Assembly (NCBI RefSeq): GCF_001613005.1
Contig: NZ_BDBN01000023.1
Coordinates: 1-64,000 of the forward strand
Length of the DNA: 64,000 nucleotides
From: Nocardia nova NBRC 15556
GTDB taxonomy: Bacteria; Actinomycetota; Actinomycetes; Mycobacteriales; Mycobacteriaceae
Direction: 5' to 3'
Positions 8,780-18,566 of this stretch are shown in pieces. Each line of letters begins with the position of its first letter. The stretch's first letter is position 1. The notes under the pieces are model-generated. The model did not search any database. It was not told the origin of the DNA and saw only the letters and a list, made by a program, of their open reading frames with translations. A program made the translations under genes and the position numbers.

Positions 8780-10249
8780 GTGACCGAGTCGTCGAGCAGC
8801 GGCGTGGGGGCCGTTGACCCGGAATTGTGCCGAGTGTCGGTGATCGGCGGAAATACTCAACTCGATGTGGGCCTGCCCGCGACCGTGCCGGTCGCGGCCT
8901 ACATCACCGACCTGGTCGAGCTGATCGATTCCCGCAATCCCGACCTGACCGAACACGACGAGGGCGCGCCCGTGCGCGCACAGCACTGGACGCTGGCGCG
9001 GATCGGCCGCGATCCGATCCCGCCGCACCAATCACTCACCGACGCCGAGGTTTTCGACGGCGAGTTGCTGGTGTTGCGCTCGGTGACCGCCAAGGAGGCG
9101 CCCGCGCTCTTCGACGATGTGATCGACGCGGTCTCGCGGCTCACCGCCGAATCGGGAAACGCCTGGTCACCGACGGCGGCGCGCCGAATGGGGTTGGGCG
9201 CCGGGCTGATCGCGGTACTCGTCGCGGTCGCGGTCCTGGTGTCCGGTAAGGGCACCGGCATCTGGAACGGATTCATCGCGCTCGGCGTGGGCGTGCTCGC
9301 CGCCGGCGCCGCGGTGATCGTCGCGCGCCGCTATCCGGCCGAGCGCACGACCGCGAACGTGTTGTCGCTGTTCGCGATTGCGCTGCTGGGCGCGAGCGCG
9401 GGCCTGCTCACACCGGGCCGGGTGGGATCACCGCACGTCCTGTTCGCGGCGGTGGCGGCTCTGGTGGTGGCGCTGGCGCTGTATTCGATGACCCGCGCCG
9501 GGTCGCTCGTGGTGGCCGCGGTGGTCACCAGCGCCGCGGTGCTCGCGGTCGCGGCGGCGGTACGGATGGTGTGGGACTTCGACATCGCGAAGATCGCCGT
9601 CGGCGTGCTGATCGCGGGGCTGGTGCTGATCACGATGGCTCCCCGGGCGGCCGTCGCCGCGGCGCGCCTGCCGGTTCCCCCGGTGCCGACGGCCGGGGGC
9701 GCGATCGACCCCACCGATCACGAACCGCGCCCGACCATCGCCGATATCGGCGTCATCGGCGCGACCGCGCTGCCCTCGGCGGCCGGGCTGGAGCGCCGGG
9801 CCCACGCGGCGAATCAGTACCAGTCCGGAGTCCTGGTGGGCGCCACTCTCGCAGCGGGTTTCGGCGCCGTCCTGGGGGCCGATCCGCTGGGCGAGGCGCG
9901 CTGGCAGGGGTTGGTGCTGGCGGCGATCACCGCGGTGGTGCTGTGCCTGCGTGGCCGGGCGTACGCCGATCTCACCCAGGCGTCGACGATGATCGCGGGC
10001 GGCACCGCGGTGGCGCTCGCCGTCACCGCGGGAGCCGCTGTGGCGAACGAGGATTGGCGCGCGGTCGGCGCGGGCCTGTTGCTGATCGTCGCCGCGGCGG
10101 TGGTCGCCTTCGGTGTGCTCGGACCTCGCGCGGACGTGTCGCCGGTGGTGCGGCGGGCGATCGAGATCTTCGAGTATCTGCTGATCATCGCCATCGTGCC
10201 GCTGTCGCTGTGGCTGATGGACGTCTATTCGGCCGCCCGGAACATCTGA
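8780..10249 (+). CDS. eccD: ESX integral membrane channel component EccD (locus 1)
   Basis: A 489-residue protein with an N-terminal ubiquitin-like domain (about residues 15-100: CRVSVIGGN, DLVELID, DGELLVLRSV) followed by about eleven hydrophobic segments. EccD dimers build the membrane vestibule of ESX systems. A linker around residue 315 contains GGAIDPTDHE, a proline-rich loop also present in the second EccD. The GTG start has GGGAG about ten bases upstream. mycP follows after eight bases. Confidence 0.92.
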   Translation: MTESSSSGVGAVDPELCRVSVIGGNTQLDVGLPATVPVAAYITDLVELIDSRNPDLTEHDEGAPVRAQHWTLARIGRDPIPPHQSLTDAEVFDGELLVLRSVTAKEAPALFDDVIDAVSRLTAESGNAWSPTAARRMGLGAGLIAVLVAVAVLVSGKGTGIWNGFIALGVGVLAAGAAVIVARRYPAERTTANVLSLFAIALLGASAGLLTPGRVGSPHVLFAAVAALVVALALYSMTRAGSLVVAAVVTSAAVLAVAAAVRMVWDFDIAKIAVGVLIAGLVLITMAPRAAVAAARLPVPPVPTAGGAIDPTDHEPRPTIADIGVIGATALPSAAGLERRAHAANQYQSGVLVGATLAAGFGAVLGADPLGEARWQGLVLAAITAVVLCLRGRAYADLTQASTMIAGGTAVALAVTAGAAVANEDWRAVGAGLLLIVAAAVVAFGVLGPRADVSPVVRRAIEIFEYLLIIAIVPLSLWLMDVYSAARNI

Positions 10250-10257
10250 TCGGGCCG

Positions 10258-11751
10258 ATGACTGTGCTGCGCTACGGAAGAGATTGTCCGGTAGCGGGTT
10301 TCGCGCGCGGGGCGGCTCGCCGGCTGCGCGTGGCCGCTGCCGCGGCGGTACTCGGCGCGTCGCTGCTCGGCGGTGGACCCGCGACCGCGGTCGCACCGCC
10401 GGCGATCGACGAGGGCGCCCTCGGGCAGGCGCTGGCCGTCAACGCGAAGAACGGTCCGCCGGACCAGACCGAGAAGCGCGCGGTCTGCGCCGAGCCGTAT
10501 CTGACCGGGGCGATTCCGCGGGATCCGCCACTGCCCCAGCGGATTCTCGATCTGGACCGGGCCTGGAAGTTCAGTCGCGGCGCCGGACAGAAGGTCGCCG
10601 TCATCGACACCGGGGTGAACCGCCATCCGCGCCTGCCGGATCTGCAACCCGGCGGCGACTTCGTGACCGCCGGCGACGGCACCGAGGACTGCGACGGCCA
10701 CGGCACCCTGGTCGCCGGCTTGATCGCCGCGCGCCCGAGTCCCGCCGACGCCTTCTCCGGCGTCGCCCCAGAGGCGCAGATCCTGGCCATCCGGCAGCTG
10801 AGCCTGCAGTACGAGGCGAAGAACCGCAACAACGACGAGACCGGCAAGGTCGCCGCCGGCGGATACGGTGACGTGCTGACGATGGCGGCCGCCGTGGTGC
10901 GCGCGGTCGACATGGGCGCCACCGTGATCAACATCTCCGAAGTGTCCTGCAGCCCAGCCGGTTCCGAGACCGCCGACGGCGCACTGGGCGCGGCGGTCGA
11001 ATACGCCGCCGACCGCAATGTCGTCGTGGTCGCCGCGGCGGGCAATCTCGACCAGTCCGCCTGCTCGGCCCAGAACGACACCAGCGGCTGGAACGGAGTG
11101 CGCACCGTCATCAGCCCGGCCTGGTTCACCCCGTACGTGCTCTCGGTCGCCTCGACCGATCCGGACGGCGCGACCTCGCCGTTCTCGATCCACGGCCCGT
11201 GGGTGGGGGTCGCCGCGCCCGGCCGGTCGATCATCTCCCTCGACAGCAAGCCGGGCGGAACCGGTCTGGTCGACACCGAACACGGTGACGACGGACCGCT
11301 CACCATCGACGGCACCAGCTTCTCGGCGGCCTTCGTCTCGGGTCTGGCGGCCTTGGTACGCAGCAGATTTCCCGAACTGAGCGCGGCGCAGGTGATCGAC
11401 CGGATCGAGCGAACCGCGCACAACCCCGGCGCGGGCCGCGACGATCGGGTCGGATTCGGCCTCATCGATCCGCTGGCGGCGCTCACCGCGCAGCTGCCGC
11501 CGCCACCCGGCCAGGCCGCGCAGGTGCCACGGGCGATCGCGCCGCCCGCCCCGGATCCGGGCCCCGATCCGCTGCCGCGCCGGGTGGCGACCGTCGGCTC
11601 CGGCGCGTTGCTGGCCCTGCTGGCCGTCGGCTGGGCCGCCGCCCTTCCCCACCGGCGCAGGCGATCCGAACCGGTCGCCGACGATCCGGCCGCCGGATAC
11701 CTGTCCGCCACCCCGGCTCCCACCGGGACCGACTCGCCTCGAGGAGAGTAG
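10258..11751 (+). CDS. mycP: Mycosin serine protease MycP (locus 1)
   Basis: A 497-residue subtilisin-like protease with a signal peptide (about residues 20-45), catalytic triad D117 (VAVIDTGV), H148 (DGHGTLVAG) and S354 (DGTSFSAAF), oxyanion Asn263, a proline-rich stretch and a C-terminal membrane helix with an Arg-rich end. Mycosins cap the periplasmic face of the ESX complex and are needed for its stability. ATG 10258 lies eight bases after eccD; the frame is open further upstream but overlaps eccD. The proline usual after the catalytic Ser segment is Ala here. Confidence 0.92.
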   Translation: MTVLRYGRDCPVAGFARGAARRLRVAAAAAVLGASLLGGGPATAVAPPAIDEGALGQALAVNAKNGPPDQTEKRAVCAEPYLTGAIPRDPPLPQRILDLDRAWKFSRGAGQKVAVIDTGVNRHPRLPDLQPGGDFVTAGDGTEDCDGHGTLVAGLIAARPSPADAFSGVAPEAQILAIRQLSLQYEAKNRNNDETGKVAAGGYGDVLTMAAAVVRAVDMGATVINISEVSCSPAGSETADGALGAAVEYAADRNVVVVAAAGNLDQSACSAQNDTSGWNGVRTVISPAWFTPYVLSVASTDPDGATSPFSIHGPWVGVAAPGRSIISLDSKPGGTGLVDTEHGDDGPLTIDGTSFSAAFVSGLAALVRSRFPELSAAQVIDRIERTAHNPGAGRDDRVGFGLIDPLAALTAQLPPPPGQAAQVPRAIAPPAPDPGPDPLPRRVATVGSGALLALLAVGWAAALPHRRRRSEPVADDPAAGYLSATPAPTGTDSPRGE

Positions 11752-11753
11752 GC

Positions 11754-14700
11754 ATGTCCACCGACGGATTCGTGCGCCGACCGCGGATCGCCCCGCCGCG
11801 GGCACCGGGCGGAGAGGTGGCGCTGACCGCCCCGCCGGAGATTCCGCGGCCGGTGCCGCCCGCCCTGCTGATGCGGCTCATGCCCGTGGTCATGGTGGTC
11901 GCGGTGGTCGGCATGCTCGCGATGATGGTGATGATGGGGCGCAATCTGCTCGCCAACCCCTTCATGCTGATGTTCCCGATGATGATGCTGATGTCGATGG
12001 TCGGGATGATGGCGGGGATGCGCGGCTCGGGCGGCCCCAAGCGCGCCGCCGAATTGAACGAGGAACGCAAGGACTACTTCCGCTACCTCGACCAGGTCCG
12101 CCGCGATGTGCGCAAAACCGGTGGCGCCCAGCTGCAATCGCTGATCTGGAGCCATCCGGAACCGGCCGATCTGCGCGCGGTGGCCGGCACCCGCCGGATG
12201 TGGGAACGCCGCCCCAACGACCCGGATTTCGGGCATGTGCGCGTCGGGGTCGGCAGTCACCGGCTGGCCACCAAACTGGCCCGCCCGGAGACCGGTCCGC
12301 TCGAGGACCTCGAACCGGTCTCCACGGTGGCGCTGCGCCGCTTCGTGCGCACCCACTCGGTGGTGCACGGCCTGCCCACGGCCCTGTCGCTGCGTGCGTT
12401 CCCCGCGATCAACATCGAGGGCCGGCCAGACGAGACGCGCATGCTGGTGCGCGCCATGCTGATGGAATACGTGACCTTCCACGGCCCCGACCACGCCGCG
12501 GTCGCGATCATCTGCGCCGACCCGGACGCCGAGGCCTGGTCGTGGGCGAAATGGCTCCCGCACCTGCAACATCCGGTGGACCGCGACGGCATGGGCGCGG
12601 CCCGGATGATGTATCGCTCGCTGGCCGAACTCGAGACCTCGATGGCGGCCGAACTGCTCGAGCGCGGCCGGTTCATGCGCAACGCCCAGCCCACCGCCGG
12701 GCGCATCCATCTGCTGGTCATCATCGACGACGGCTATGTCAGCGGTACCGAGCGGATCGTCAGCGACGCCGGCCTGGACTCGGTCACCGTGCTCGACCTC
12801 ACCGCGCCGCAGGCCGGGCTCGCGGTGCGCCGCGGTCTGCAACTGGTGGTCGCCGACGGTACCGTCGCCGCGAGATCCGCCGCGGGCGTGGAGCAATTCG
12901 CCACGTCCGACCCGCTGACGATCGCCGAAGCGCAGACCCTGGCGCGGGCGCTGGCCCGCTATCGGGTGGCCACCGCGGCCCAGATCGTGAGCCTCGGCGA
13001 CGAATCGCGAGCCGTGCCCGGCCTGATGGAGCTGTTGAAGATTCCCGATGCCGCGCAGATCGATCCGGCGTCGGTGTGGCGCCCGCGCAACGATCGAGAG
13101 CGGCTACGCGTGCCGATCGGCATCACGCCCGACGGCACTCCCGTCGAGATCGACATCAAGGAGTCGGCCGAGAACGGCATGGGCCCGCACGGATTGTGCA
13201 TCGGCGCAACGGGTTCGGGTAAGTCGGAATTCCTGCGCACCCTGGTGCTGTCCATGGTGACGACCCATTCGCCGGATCAGCTGAACATGGTGCTGGTCGA
13301 CTTCAAGGGTGGCGCGACGTTCCTCGGACTCGAATCGCTCGCGCACGTCGCCGCGGTGATCACCAACCTGGAGGAGGAGATCGCCCTCGTCGACCGCATG
13401 AAGGACGCGCTGTCGGGGGAGATGACCCGGCGCCAGGAACTGCTCCGCTCGGCCGGCAACTTCGCCAACGTCACCGAGTACGAGCGAGCCCGCGCGGCCG
13501 GCGCGGCGCTGGATCCGCTGCCCGCGTTGTTCATCATCGTCGACGAGTTCTCCGAATTGCTCTCGCAGAAGCCGGATTTCGCGGACCTGTTCGTCATGAT
13601 CGGCCGTCTGGGCCGGTCCCTGCGCGTCCACCTGCTGTTGGCCTCGCAGCGGCTCGAGGAGAACAAGCTGCGCGGCCTGGACTCGCACCTGTCCTACCGG
13701 ATCGGCCTGCGCACCTTCTCCGCCAACGAGTCGCGCGCGGTGCTCGGCATCACCGACGCCTATCACCTGCCGAGTGTGCCGGGCTCGGGCTACCTCAAAA
13801 GCGATGCCGACGATCCGCTGCGGTTCAACGCCTGCTACGTATCCGGCGCCTACGAATCACCCGCGGGCAACGCGCCCGGCCGCACCGGCGGTGGGCAGCG
13901 CGGCGGCGGACAGGAGCCGGTGGTGTTCACCGCGGCGCCGGTCCCGGTGCGCACACCGGTCACCGCCGCTCCGGCGCGCGGACCGCTGGGCCGGCCCGAA
14001 CTTCCGCCGCCGCCCGGCTCACCGGAAGCGGAGCTGGAGCTGCCGCCCGGCACCCCCGCCGAAACCGTGCCCAAGACACTGCTCAACGTGGTGGTGGACC
14101 GATTGCGCGGTCACGGCCGCCCCGCCCACGAGGTGTGGCTGCCTCCGCTGGACGAATCACCGTCGGTGGACATGCTGCTACCCGATCCGGACTGGCGCTC
14201 GCCGGTGAACCGGCACGGCCGGTTGTGGTGGCCGATCGGTGTGATCGACAAGCCCTACGAGCAGCGCCGCGATGTGCTGATCGTGGATCTGTCGGCGGGA
14301 CAGGGCAATCTGGCCGTGGTCGGCGGTCCGCAGTCGGGCAAGTCGACCACGCTGCGTTCGATCATCATGGCGGCCGCGGCCACCCACACGCCGGAGCAGG
14401 TGCAGTTCTACTGCCTGGACTTCGGTGGTGGCACGCTGGCGGGCCTGTCCGACATCCCGCACGTCGGCTCGGTGGCCGGGCGCATGGATATCGACCGGGT
14501 GCGCCGTACCGTCGCCGAGATGGTGACCCTGCTGCACCAGCGCGAGGAGCGGTTCCGGGAGCTGGGCATCGAGTCGATCCACGAATTCCGCCGCCGTAAA
14601 GCCGAACTTGCACAGCGGAGTCCGGCCGAACAGGCGGCGGACCCGCTGTCGCAGGATCTGTTCGGCGACGTCTTCCTGGTCGTCGACGGCTGGGCGACCA

Positions 14701-15836
14701 TCCGCGCCGAATTCGACGTGCTGGAACCGGCCTTCAACGCACTGGCCGCGCAGGGTCTGTCCTACGGGATCCACCTCATGATCGGCGCCACCCGCTGGGG
14801 CGAGATCCGCCCGGCGGTCAAGGATCTCGTCGGCACCCGGCTGGAACTGCGCCTCGGCGACCCCAGCGATTCCGAAATGGACCGCCGCACCGCGGTGCTG
14901 GTACCGGTGGGCCGCCCCGGCCGCGGTCTCACACCGGAGAAGCTGCATATGCTGGTCGCCCTGCCGCGCCTGGATTCCAGCTCCGATCCGGCGACTCTCT
15001 CCGACGGTATCGCGCTGGCGCGCAGCCAGTTCGCCGAGCTCTACGGTGATCGACGCGCGCCCGCGGTCCGCATGCTGCCGCTGCGGGTGCCGCGCGAACA
15101 GGTGCTCGCCGAGGCCGCGAAGCACGGGATCGAATGCAGCGCCACCCGGGTGGTGGTCGGCCTCGGCGAGAACGAATTGGCGCCGCTGGTCATGGATTTC
15201 GACGCCCAGCCGCATCTGATGGCCTTCGCCGACGTGGAGTGCGGCAAGACCACGCTGCTGCGCAACATCGTGCTCGGCATCACCGAGAATTCGACGGCCG
15301 AGCAGGCGCGCGTCATCCTGATCGACTACCGGCGCACGATGCTCGGCGTCCTGGAGGGCCAGCAGCTGGCCGGCTACTCGACCTCCGGCCAGACGTCGTT
15401 CGACATGATCAAGGAGGTCGCCGCCTATCTGCGACAGCGGATTCCGGGTTCGGACATCACGCCGCAGCAGTTGCGCGACCGCAGCTGGTGGACCGGGCCG
15501 GAGATCTACATCGTGGTCGACGACTACGACATGGTCGCCACCGGTGCGGGCAATCCGCTCGAACCGCTGCTGGAATTCATCCCGCAGGCCCGCGATATCG
15601 GTATGCATCTGATCGTGGCGCGGCGCTCCGGCGGTGCCTCGCGGGCGCTGTACGACAAGGTGCTGGGCATGATGAAGGACCTGTCGGTCGACGCGCTGCT
15701 GATGTCGGCGCCCAAGGACGAGGGCAAACTGCTCGGCGACGTACGGTCGGGCAAGCTGGCACCGGGCCGGGGCACGCTCGTATCCCGTGCCAGGGAGAAC
15801 GAAATGGTGCAGGTGAGCTATCTGCCGCCGGTCTGA
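11754..15836 (+). CDS. eccC: ESX motor ATPase EccC, single chain (locus 1)
   Basis: A 1360-residue FtsK/SpoIIIE-type motor that recognises WXG100 C-terminal signals and drives export. Two membrane helices (about 38-95, Met-rich) precede a DUF domain and three ATPase modules. Their Walker A motifs are GATGSGKS near 484, GGPQSGKS near 857 and ADVECGKT near 1160; matching Walker B motifs are FIIVDEF, FLVVDGW and YIVVDDY. The second module lacks the usual acidic residue after Asp and the third has DD. GAGGAGAG precedes the ATG two bases after mycP. It is unsplit, unlike EccCa/EccCb of mycobacterial ESX-1. Confidence 0.95.
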   Translation: MSTDGFVRRPRIAPPRAPGGEVALTAPPEIPRPVPPALLMRLMPVVMVVAVVGMLAMMVMMGRNLLANPFMLMFPMMMLMSMVGMMAGMRGSGGPKRAAELNEERKDYFRYLDQVRRDVRKTGGAQLQSLIWSHPEPADLRAVAGTRRMWERRPNDPDFGHVRVGVGSHRLATKLARPETGPLEDLEPVSTVALRRFVRTHSVVHGLPTALSLRAFPAINIEGRPDETRMLVRAMLMEYVTFHGPDHAAVAIICADPDAEAWSWAKWLPHLQHPVDRDGMGAARMMYRSLAELETSMAAELLERGRFMRNAQPTAGRIHLLVIIDDGYVSGTERIVSDAGLDSVTVLDLTAPQAGLAVRRGLQLVVADGTVAARSAAGVEQFATSDPLTIAEAQTLARALARYRVATAAQIVSLGDESRAVPGLMELLKIPDAAQIDPASVWRPRNDRERLRVPIGITPDGTPVEIDIKESAENGMGPHGLCIGATGSGKSEFLRTLVLSMVTTHSPDQLNMVLVDFKGGATFLGLESLAHVAAVITNLEEEIALVDRMKDALSGEMTRRQELLRSAGNFANVTEYERARAAGAALDPLPALFIIVDEFSELLSQKPDFADLFVMIGRLGRSLRVHLLLASQRLEENKLRGLDSHLSYRIGLRTFSANESRAVLGITDAYHLPSVPGSGYLKSDADDPLRFNACYVSGAYESPAGNAPGRTGGGQRGGGQEPVVFTAAPVPVRTPVTAAPARGPLGRPELPPPPGSPEAELELPPGTPAETVPKTLLNVVVDRLRGHGRPAHEVWLPPLDESPSVDMLLPDPDWRSPVNRHGRLWWPIGVIDKPYEQRRDVLIVDLSAGQGNLAVVGGPQSGKSTTLRSIIMAAAATHTPEQVQFYCLDFGGGTLAGLSDIPHVGSVAGRMDIDRVRRTVAEMVTLLHQREERFRELGIESIHEFRRRKAELAQRSPAEQAADPLSQDLFGDVFLVVDGWATIRAEFDVLEPAFNALAAQGLSYGIHLMIGATRWGEIRPAVKDLVGTRLELRLGDPSDSEMDRRTAVLVPVGRPGRGLTPEKLHMLVALPRLDSSSDPATLSDGIALARSQFAELYGDRRAPAVRMLPLRVPREQVLAEAAKHGIECSATRVVVGLGENELAPLVMDFDAQPHLMAFADVECGKTTLLRNIVLGITENSTAEQARVILIDYRRTMLGVLEGQQLAGYSTSGQTSFDMIKEVAAYLRQRIPGSDITPQQLRDRSWWTGPEIYIVVDDYDMVATGAGNPLEPLLEFIPQARDIGMHLIVARRSGGASRALYDKVLGMMKDLSVDALLMSAPKDEGKLLGDVRSGKLAPGRGTLVSRARENEMVQVSYLPPV

Positions 15837-15838
15837 GG

Positions 15839-16423
15839 TCAGGGCACCGGATCGCCCCGGTCGGCGTGCAGGTGCCGCCGCACTATCGGTTCCGGTAAGT
15901 CCCAGCTGTCGGTGCGCCGTTCGAACAGCGCGGCCGACGGTCCGGTGACCCCCGGGTTGGCGATGCGGGCCAGCCGGAATCCGGCCGCGCGGTAGTACCG
16001 GTGCAGGTCGGTATTCCTGGTCCAGGCGTCCAATCGCACCCAATTGCGTTGCCGCGCAACGGCCACCGCGGCGGCATGGGCGAGCAGCGCGCGGCCGACA
16101 CCGCAGCCGGCGAAGCGCAGATCGACGATCATGTAGTGCACGATCACCGCGTCGGCGATCTCCCGCGGTGACCACAAACCGGGGTCGGCGCGATCGTTCA
16201 CGGTGACGGTTCCCGCGAATTCGCCGTTCACCTCCGCCACCCAGGTCTCCCCGGCCGAGACCGACCGGCCGACCGCGTGGGCAAACCGTTCGATCGGCAG
16301 CCCCCGGCCCTGCCGGGTCCACTGGTCCGACCCGCGTGCCGCAAGCCAGGCCGTCCGTTGGAGCCGTAGTCGGCAGATGCTGCCGAGGTCGGCCGAGCGG
16401 GCCCGGCGGATGCGGATCGTCAT
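15839..16423 (-). CDS. GNAT family N-acetyltransferase
   Basis: A 194-residue GNAT protein: β-strand-rich N-terminus with RIRRARSADL, and acetyl-CoA-binding motif A in LRFAGCGVGRALLAHA (about residues 100-118), then the C-terminal DLHRYYRAAGF segment. Its substrate is unknown. The ATG overlaps the stop of the upstream GntR regulator gene (ATGA), so the pair is translationally coupled and the regulator may control it. It ends three bases from convergent eccC. Confidence 0.85.
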   Translation of the reverse strand: MTIRIRRARSADLGSICRLRLQRTAWLAARGSDQWTRQGRGLPIERFAHAVGRSVSAGETWVAEVNGEFAGTVTVNDRADPGLWSPREIADAVIVHYMIVDLRFAGCGVGRALLAHAAAVAVARQRNWVRLDAWTRNTDLHRYYRAAGFRLARIANPGVTGPSAALFERRTDSWDLPEPIVRRHLHADRGDPVP

Positions 16424-17259
16424 GGTGAGCCGGGAACCAGCGAGTTACCGAAGGAATGGGAGTTGCCCGGAGGAGGCGGCGCCCCCAGGGTCTTGCGGAT
16501 GAGGGCGGTGCCCTCGTCGTCACCGAGTTCGTAGGCCAGCCGGTTGCGTGCGGCCAGCGACCGCTGGCGGGTGACCCGCATGATGCGGGTGCTGCCGGCG
16601 CCGATGCGCAGATGGTCGAGCAGCATGGTGCCGGCTCCGACACCCAGGACGGCGGCCTCGTCGGCACTCGCGGGGCGCGCCACGACCGTATCCCGATGGG
16701 CCGTTTCGGGATATCCGCGTGCGGCCAGCCGCCGCGTGGTGCCCTCCGGAATGTCGTGCGGGGAATCGATTCCGGTGAGTTCGGCGAGGTCACGCGGGTA
16801 GTAGCTGACCTCCCACGACCACGGTTCGTTGTCGAGGTACTGCACCACGGTGCGGGCGACGACCCAGGAGTCCTTCGGTACGCCGAGCCAATGCGCGACG
16901 TCCGTACCGGCCGGTTCCATCCGGGCGCTGAACTGTTTGGCCGGTTCCCGCCCGGCAGCGCGGGCGGTCTCGGAGAAGATGTCGTGTGCCGACTTGGGGC
17001 GGTCGCGCCGAATGTGGCTGGTCACCACGGATTCCAGGACCTCCTGGCTGCGCACGATCGTGCCCCGGGAAGTCGCTGTGAACAGCAGGTTTTCGGCGAC
17101 GAGCACCTGAATCGCGTTGCGCGCGGTGGTGATCGAGACATGCATCTGATCGGCCAGCTCGTTGTGGCTGGGCAGGCGATCACCAGGTTTGTACGTGCCG
17201 TCGCGAATCGCCTCCCGTAGGACGTCGGCGATGCGCTGGTACCTCGGACCGGCGGCCAT
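16420..17259 (-). CDS. GntR-family regulator, HutC/UTRA type
   Basis: A 279-residue regulator with an N-terminal winged helix (residues 1-70: YQRIADVLREAIRDGTYKPG, LPSHNELADQMHVS) and a C-terminal UTRA ligand domain (about 90-250). ATG 17259 has GAGGAG eight bases upstream; the frame runs on upstream but overlaps the intergenic promoter region. It is coupled to a GNAT gene and divergent from a DUF4254 gene, both plausible targets. The effector cannot be told from sequence. Confidence 0.88.
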   Translation of the reverse strand: MAAGPRYQRIADVLREAIRDGTYKPGDRLPSHNELADQMHVSITTARNAIQVLVAENLLFTATSRGTIVRSQEVLESVVTSHIRRDRPKSAHDIFSETARAAGREPAKQFSARMEPAGTDVAHWLGVPKDSWVVARTVVQYLDNEPWSWEVSYYPRDLAELTGIDSPHDIPEGTTRRLAARGYPETAHRDTVVARPASADEAAVLGVGAGTMLLDHLRIGAGSTRIMRVTRQRSLAARNRLAYELGDDEGTALIRKTLGAPPPPGNSHSFGNSLVPGSP

Positions 17260-17425
17260 CTCGCTCCTCGGTTGTACCTTCAAGGAAGGAAAGTCTACTC
17301 TGCTGGTTGACGGGGCAGTGTGACCCTTGACACACACATTCAGAGGTTTATTGTAATGAACGTCCTGACCATTGGTTGTACGGCGACGACGGCGAGGCAA
17401 CGTGGCTGGTTTGGAGACGTCCCCG
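17260..17425. promoter_or_regulatory. gntR-DUF4254 divergent promoter region
   Basis: On the plus strand a perfect -35 box TTGACA (17327-17332) is followed after 16 bases by TATTGT (17349-17354), a good housekeeping-type promoter for the DUF4254 gene. GTCTACTC at 17293-17300 resembles the GT-N-TA-N-AC core bound by HutC-type GntR proteins and could be the autoregulatory site (inference). Confidence 0.5.
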
Positions 17426-17932
17426 ATGGTGGTCGTGGCATTGCCCGACACACCACACACACCGACGGCCGTCGAGTTCCTGACGACCGAAGTTCTGCCG
17501 AGTTCGGATCTGTTGTTGCGTGCGTGCCGGGGGCACCGCGTGATCGGCGGCCCGATCCTGTGGTTCGCGCGCGACCTGGCGGTGCTGTTCGAACGCCAGC
17601 TCGGCCGCGGCGGTTCCACACCGGATCCGGACTCCGCCCTGATGATCGAAATCGGCAGACGGCGAATGGAATTGGTGATGGCGATCGACGATTGGATCGT
17701 CCGCGCCGTGCCGCAGCAGGGCTCCGGCGCCACCTTGCACACCGAAACGATCGGCGCCGTCATCGACCGGCTGGCCGAAGCGTCGGTCCGCGCGCACCAC
17801 GCGCTGATGACCCTCGACGCGAACGACGATGTGCTGCACAGTGCCTGGCATCACCTGGCCGAATTGGCCGATGGTTACGACGATCTGGTGCGTGAGGTCC
17901 TCGCCGGACGGCGTCGCCTGCCGAGCTGGTGA
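17426..17932 (+). CDS. DUF4254 family protein
   Basis: A 168-residue, mainly helical protein. I recognise the DUF4254 pattern: an LLLRACRG segment, an RRRMELVMAIDDWI helix, then LHTETIGAVIDRLAE and a C-terminal WHHLAELADGYDDL followed by a basic tip GRRRLPSW. Function is unknown. The start at 17426 (GGAG upstream) is preferred to an ATG at 17372 with a basic extension. It stops six bases before the convergent tRNA-editing gene. Confidence 0.7.
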   Translation: MVVVALPDTPHTPTAVEFLTTEVLPSSDLLLRACRGHRVIGGPILWFARDLAVLFERQLGRGGSTPDPDSALMIEIGRRRMELVMAIDDWIVRAVPQQGSGATLHTETIGAVIDRLAEASVRAHHALMTLDANDDVLHSAWHHLAELADGYDDLVREVLAGRRRLPSW

Positions 17933-17938
17933 GCCGGT

Positions 17939-18466
17939 CTAGTAGCTCAGCGATCGGCACGAGCCCGCCATCCGCGGTGCGCGGCTGAGGCGTGACCGAT
18001 CCGCCGGCAGCGGTGCCGGATTCAATCGGGTCACCCGCCGTGGTCGTGACCCACCGGCCAGTTCGGTGAAGCGAATCGTGTTCCAGCCGAACGGCATCAG
18101 GTGGACCGGTTCGCCGCGTTCCTCCAGGCGCTCGGTGAGCTCGGACACGACGTCCAGCGCATCCGCCAGGCCGGTGAGTACGTCGTCGGGTGCTCCACCG
18201 CCGGCGCGTCGATCGTTTCGTGCCCACGGCGCCACGCTCTCGACGACGATGTAGCCGGCGTCGTTGTGTAGCGCAATGGTTTTCACGACCTCGACCGCCG
18301 CCGGAAGCACCGCGGCATCGCCCGGCTCGACCGCGATCTGCAGGACCAGGCAGTCCACGAACATCTTCCGGGCGCGCACGGCCGCCGGATCCAGCGCGAC
18401 CGCGCACGGCCCCGCCGCGGTGACCTCGTATTCGAAGAGGTGACACGCACTGCTCACGATGCGCAT
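17939..18466 (-). CDS. Stand-alone threonyl-tRNA editing-domain protein
   Basis: A 175-residue protein resembling the N-terminal editing domain of archaeal threonyl-tRNA synthetase. It opens with MRIVSSACHLFEYEV and a mixed α/β core (CLVLQIAVEPGD; VVKTIALHNDAGYIVVES), then the diagnostic PFGWNTIRF strand near residue 135. That domain hydrolyses Ser-tRNA(Thr) and is related to D-aminoacyl-tRNA deacylases. There is no aminoacylation domain. ATG 18466 with AGAGG upstream is preferred over an upstream GTG. The C-terminal 35 residues are Arg/Pro-rich and unlike the family. Activity is not established. Confidence 0.6.
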   Translation of the reverse strand: MRIVSSACHLFEYEVTAAGPCAVALDPAAVRARKMFVDCLVLQIAVEPGDAAVLPAAVEVVKTIALHNDAGYIVVESVAPWARNDRRAGGGAPDDVLTGLADALDVVSELTERLEERGEPVHLMPFGWNTIRFTELAGGSRPRRVTRLNPAPLPADRSRLSRAPRMAGSCRSLSY

Positions 18467-18566
18467 CGTGCACCTCTGTTCGCCCACACCGTCATACCGG
18501 AAACCCTAAGCGGTGGATACGCGCAATAGCAGTGTCGTATCCGACGCATTCAGTACTGTTTGCGAC

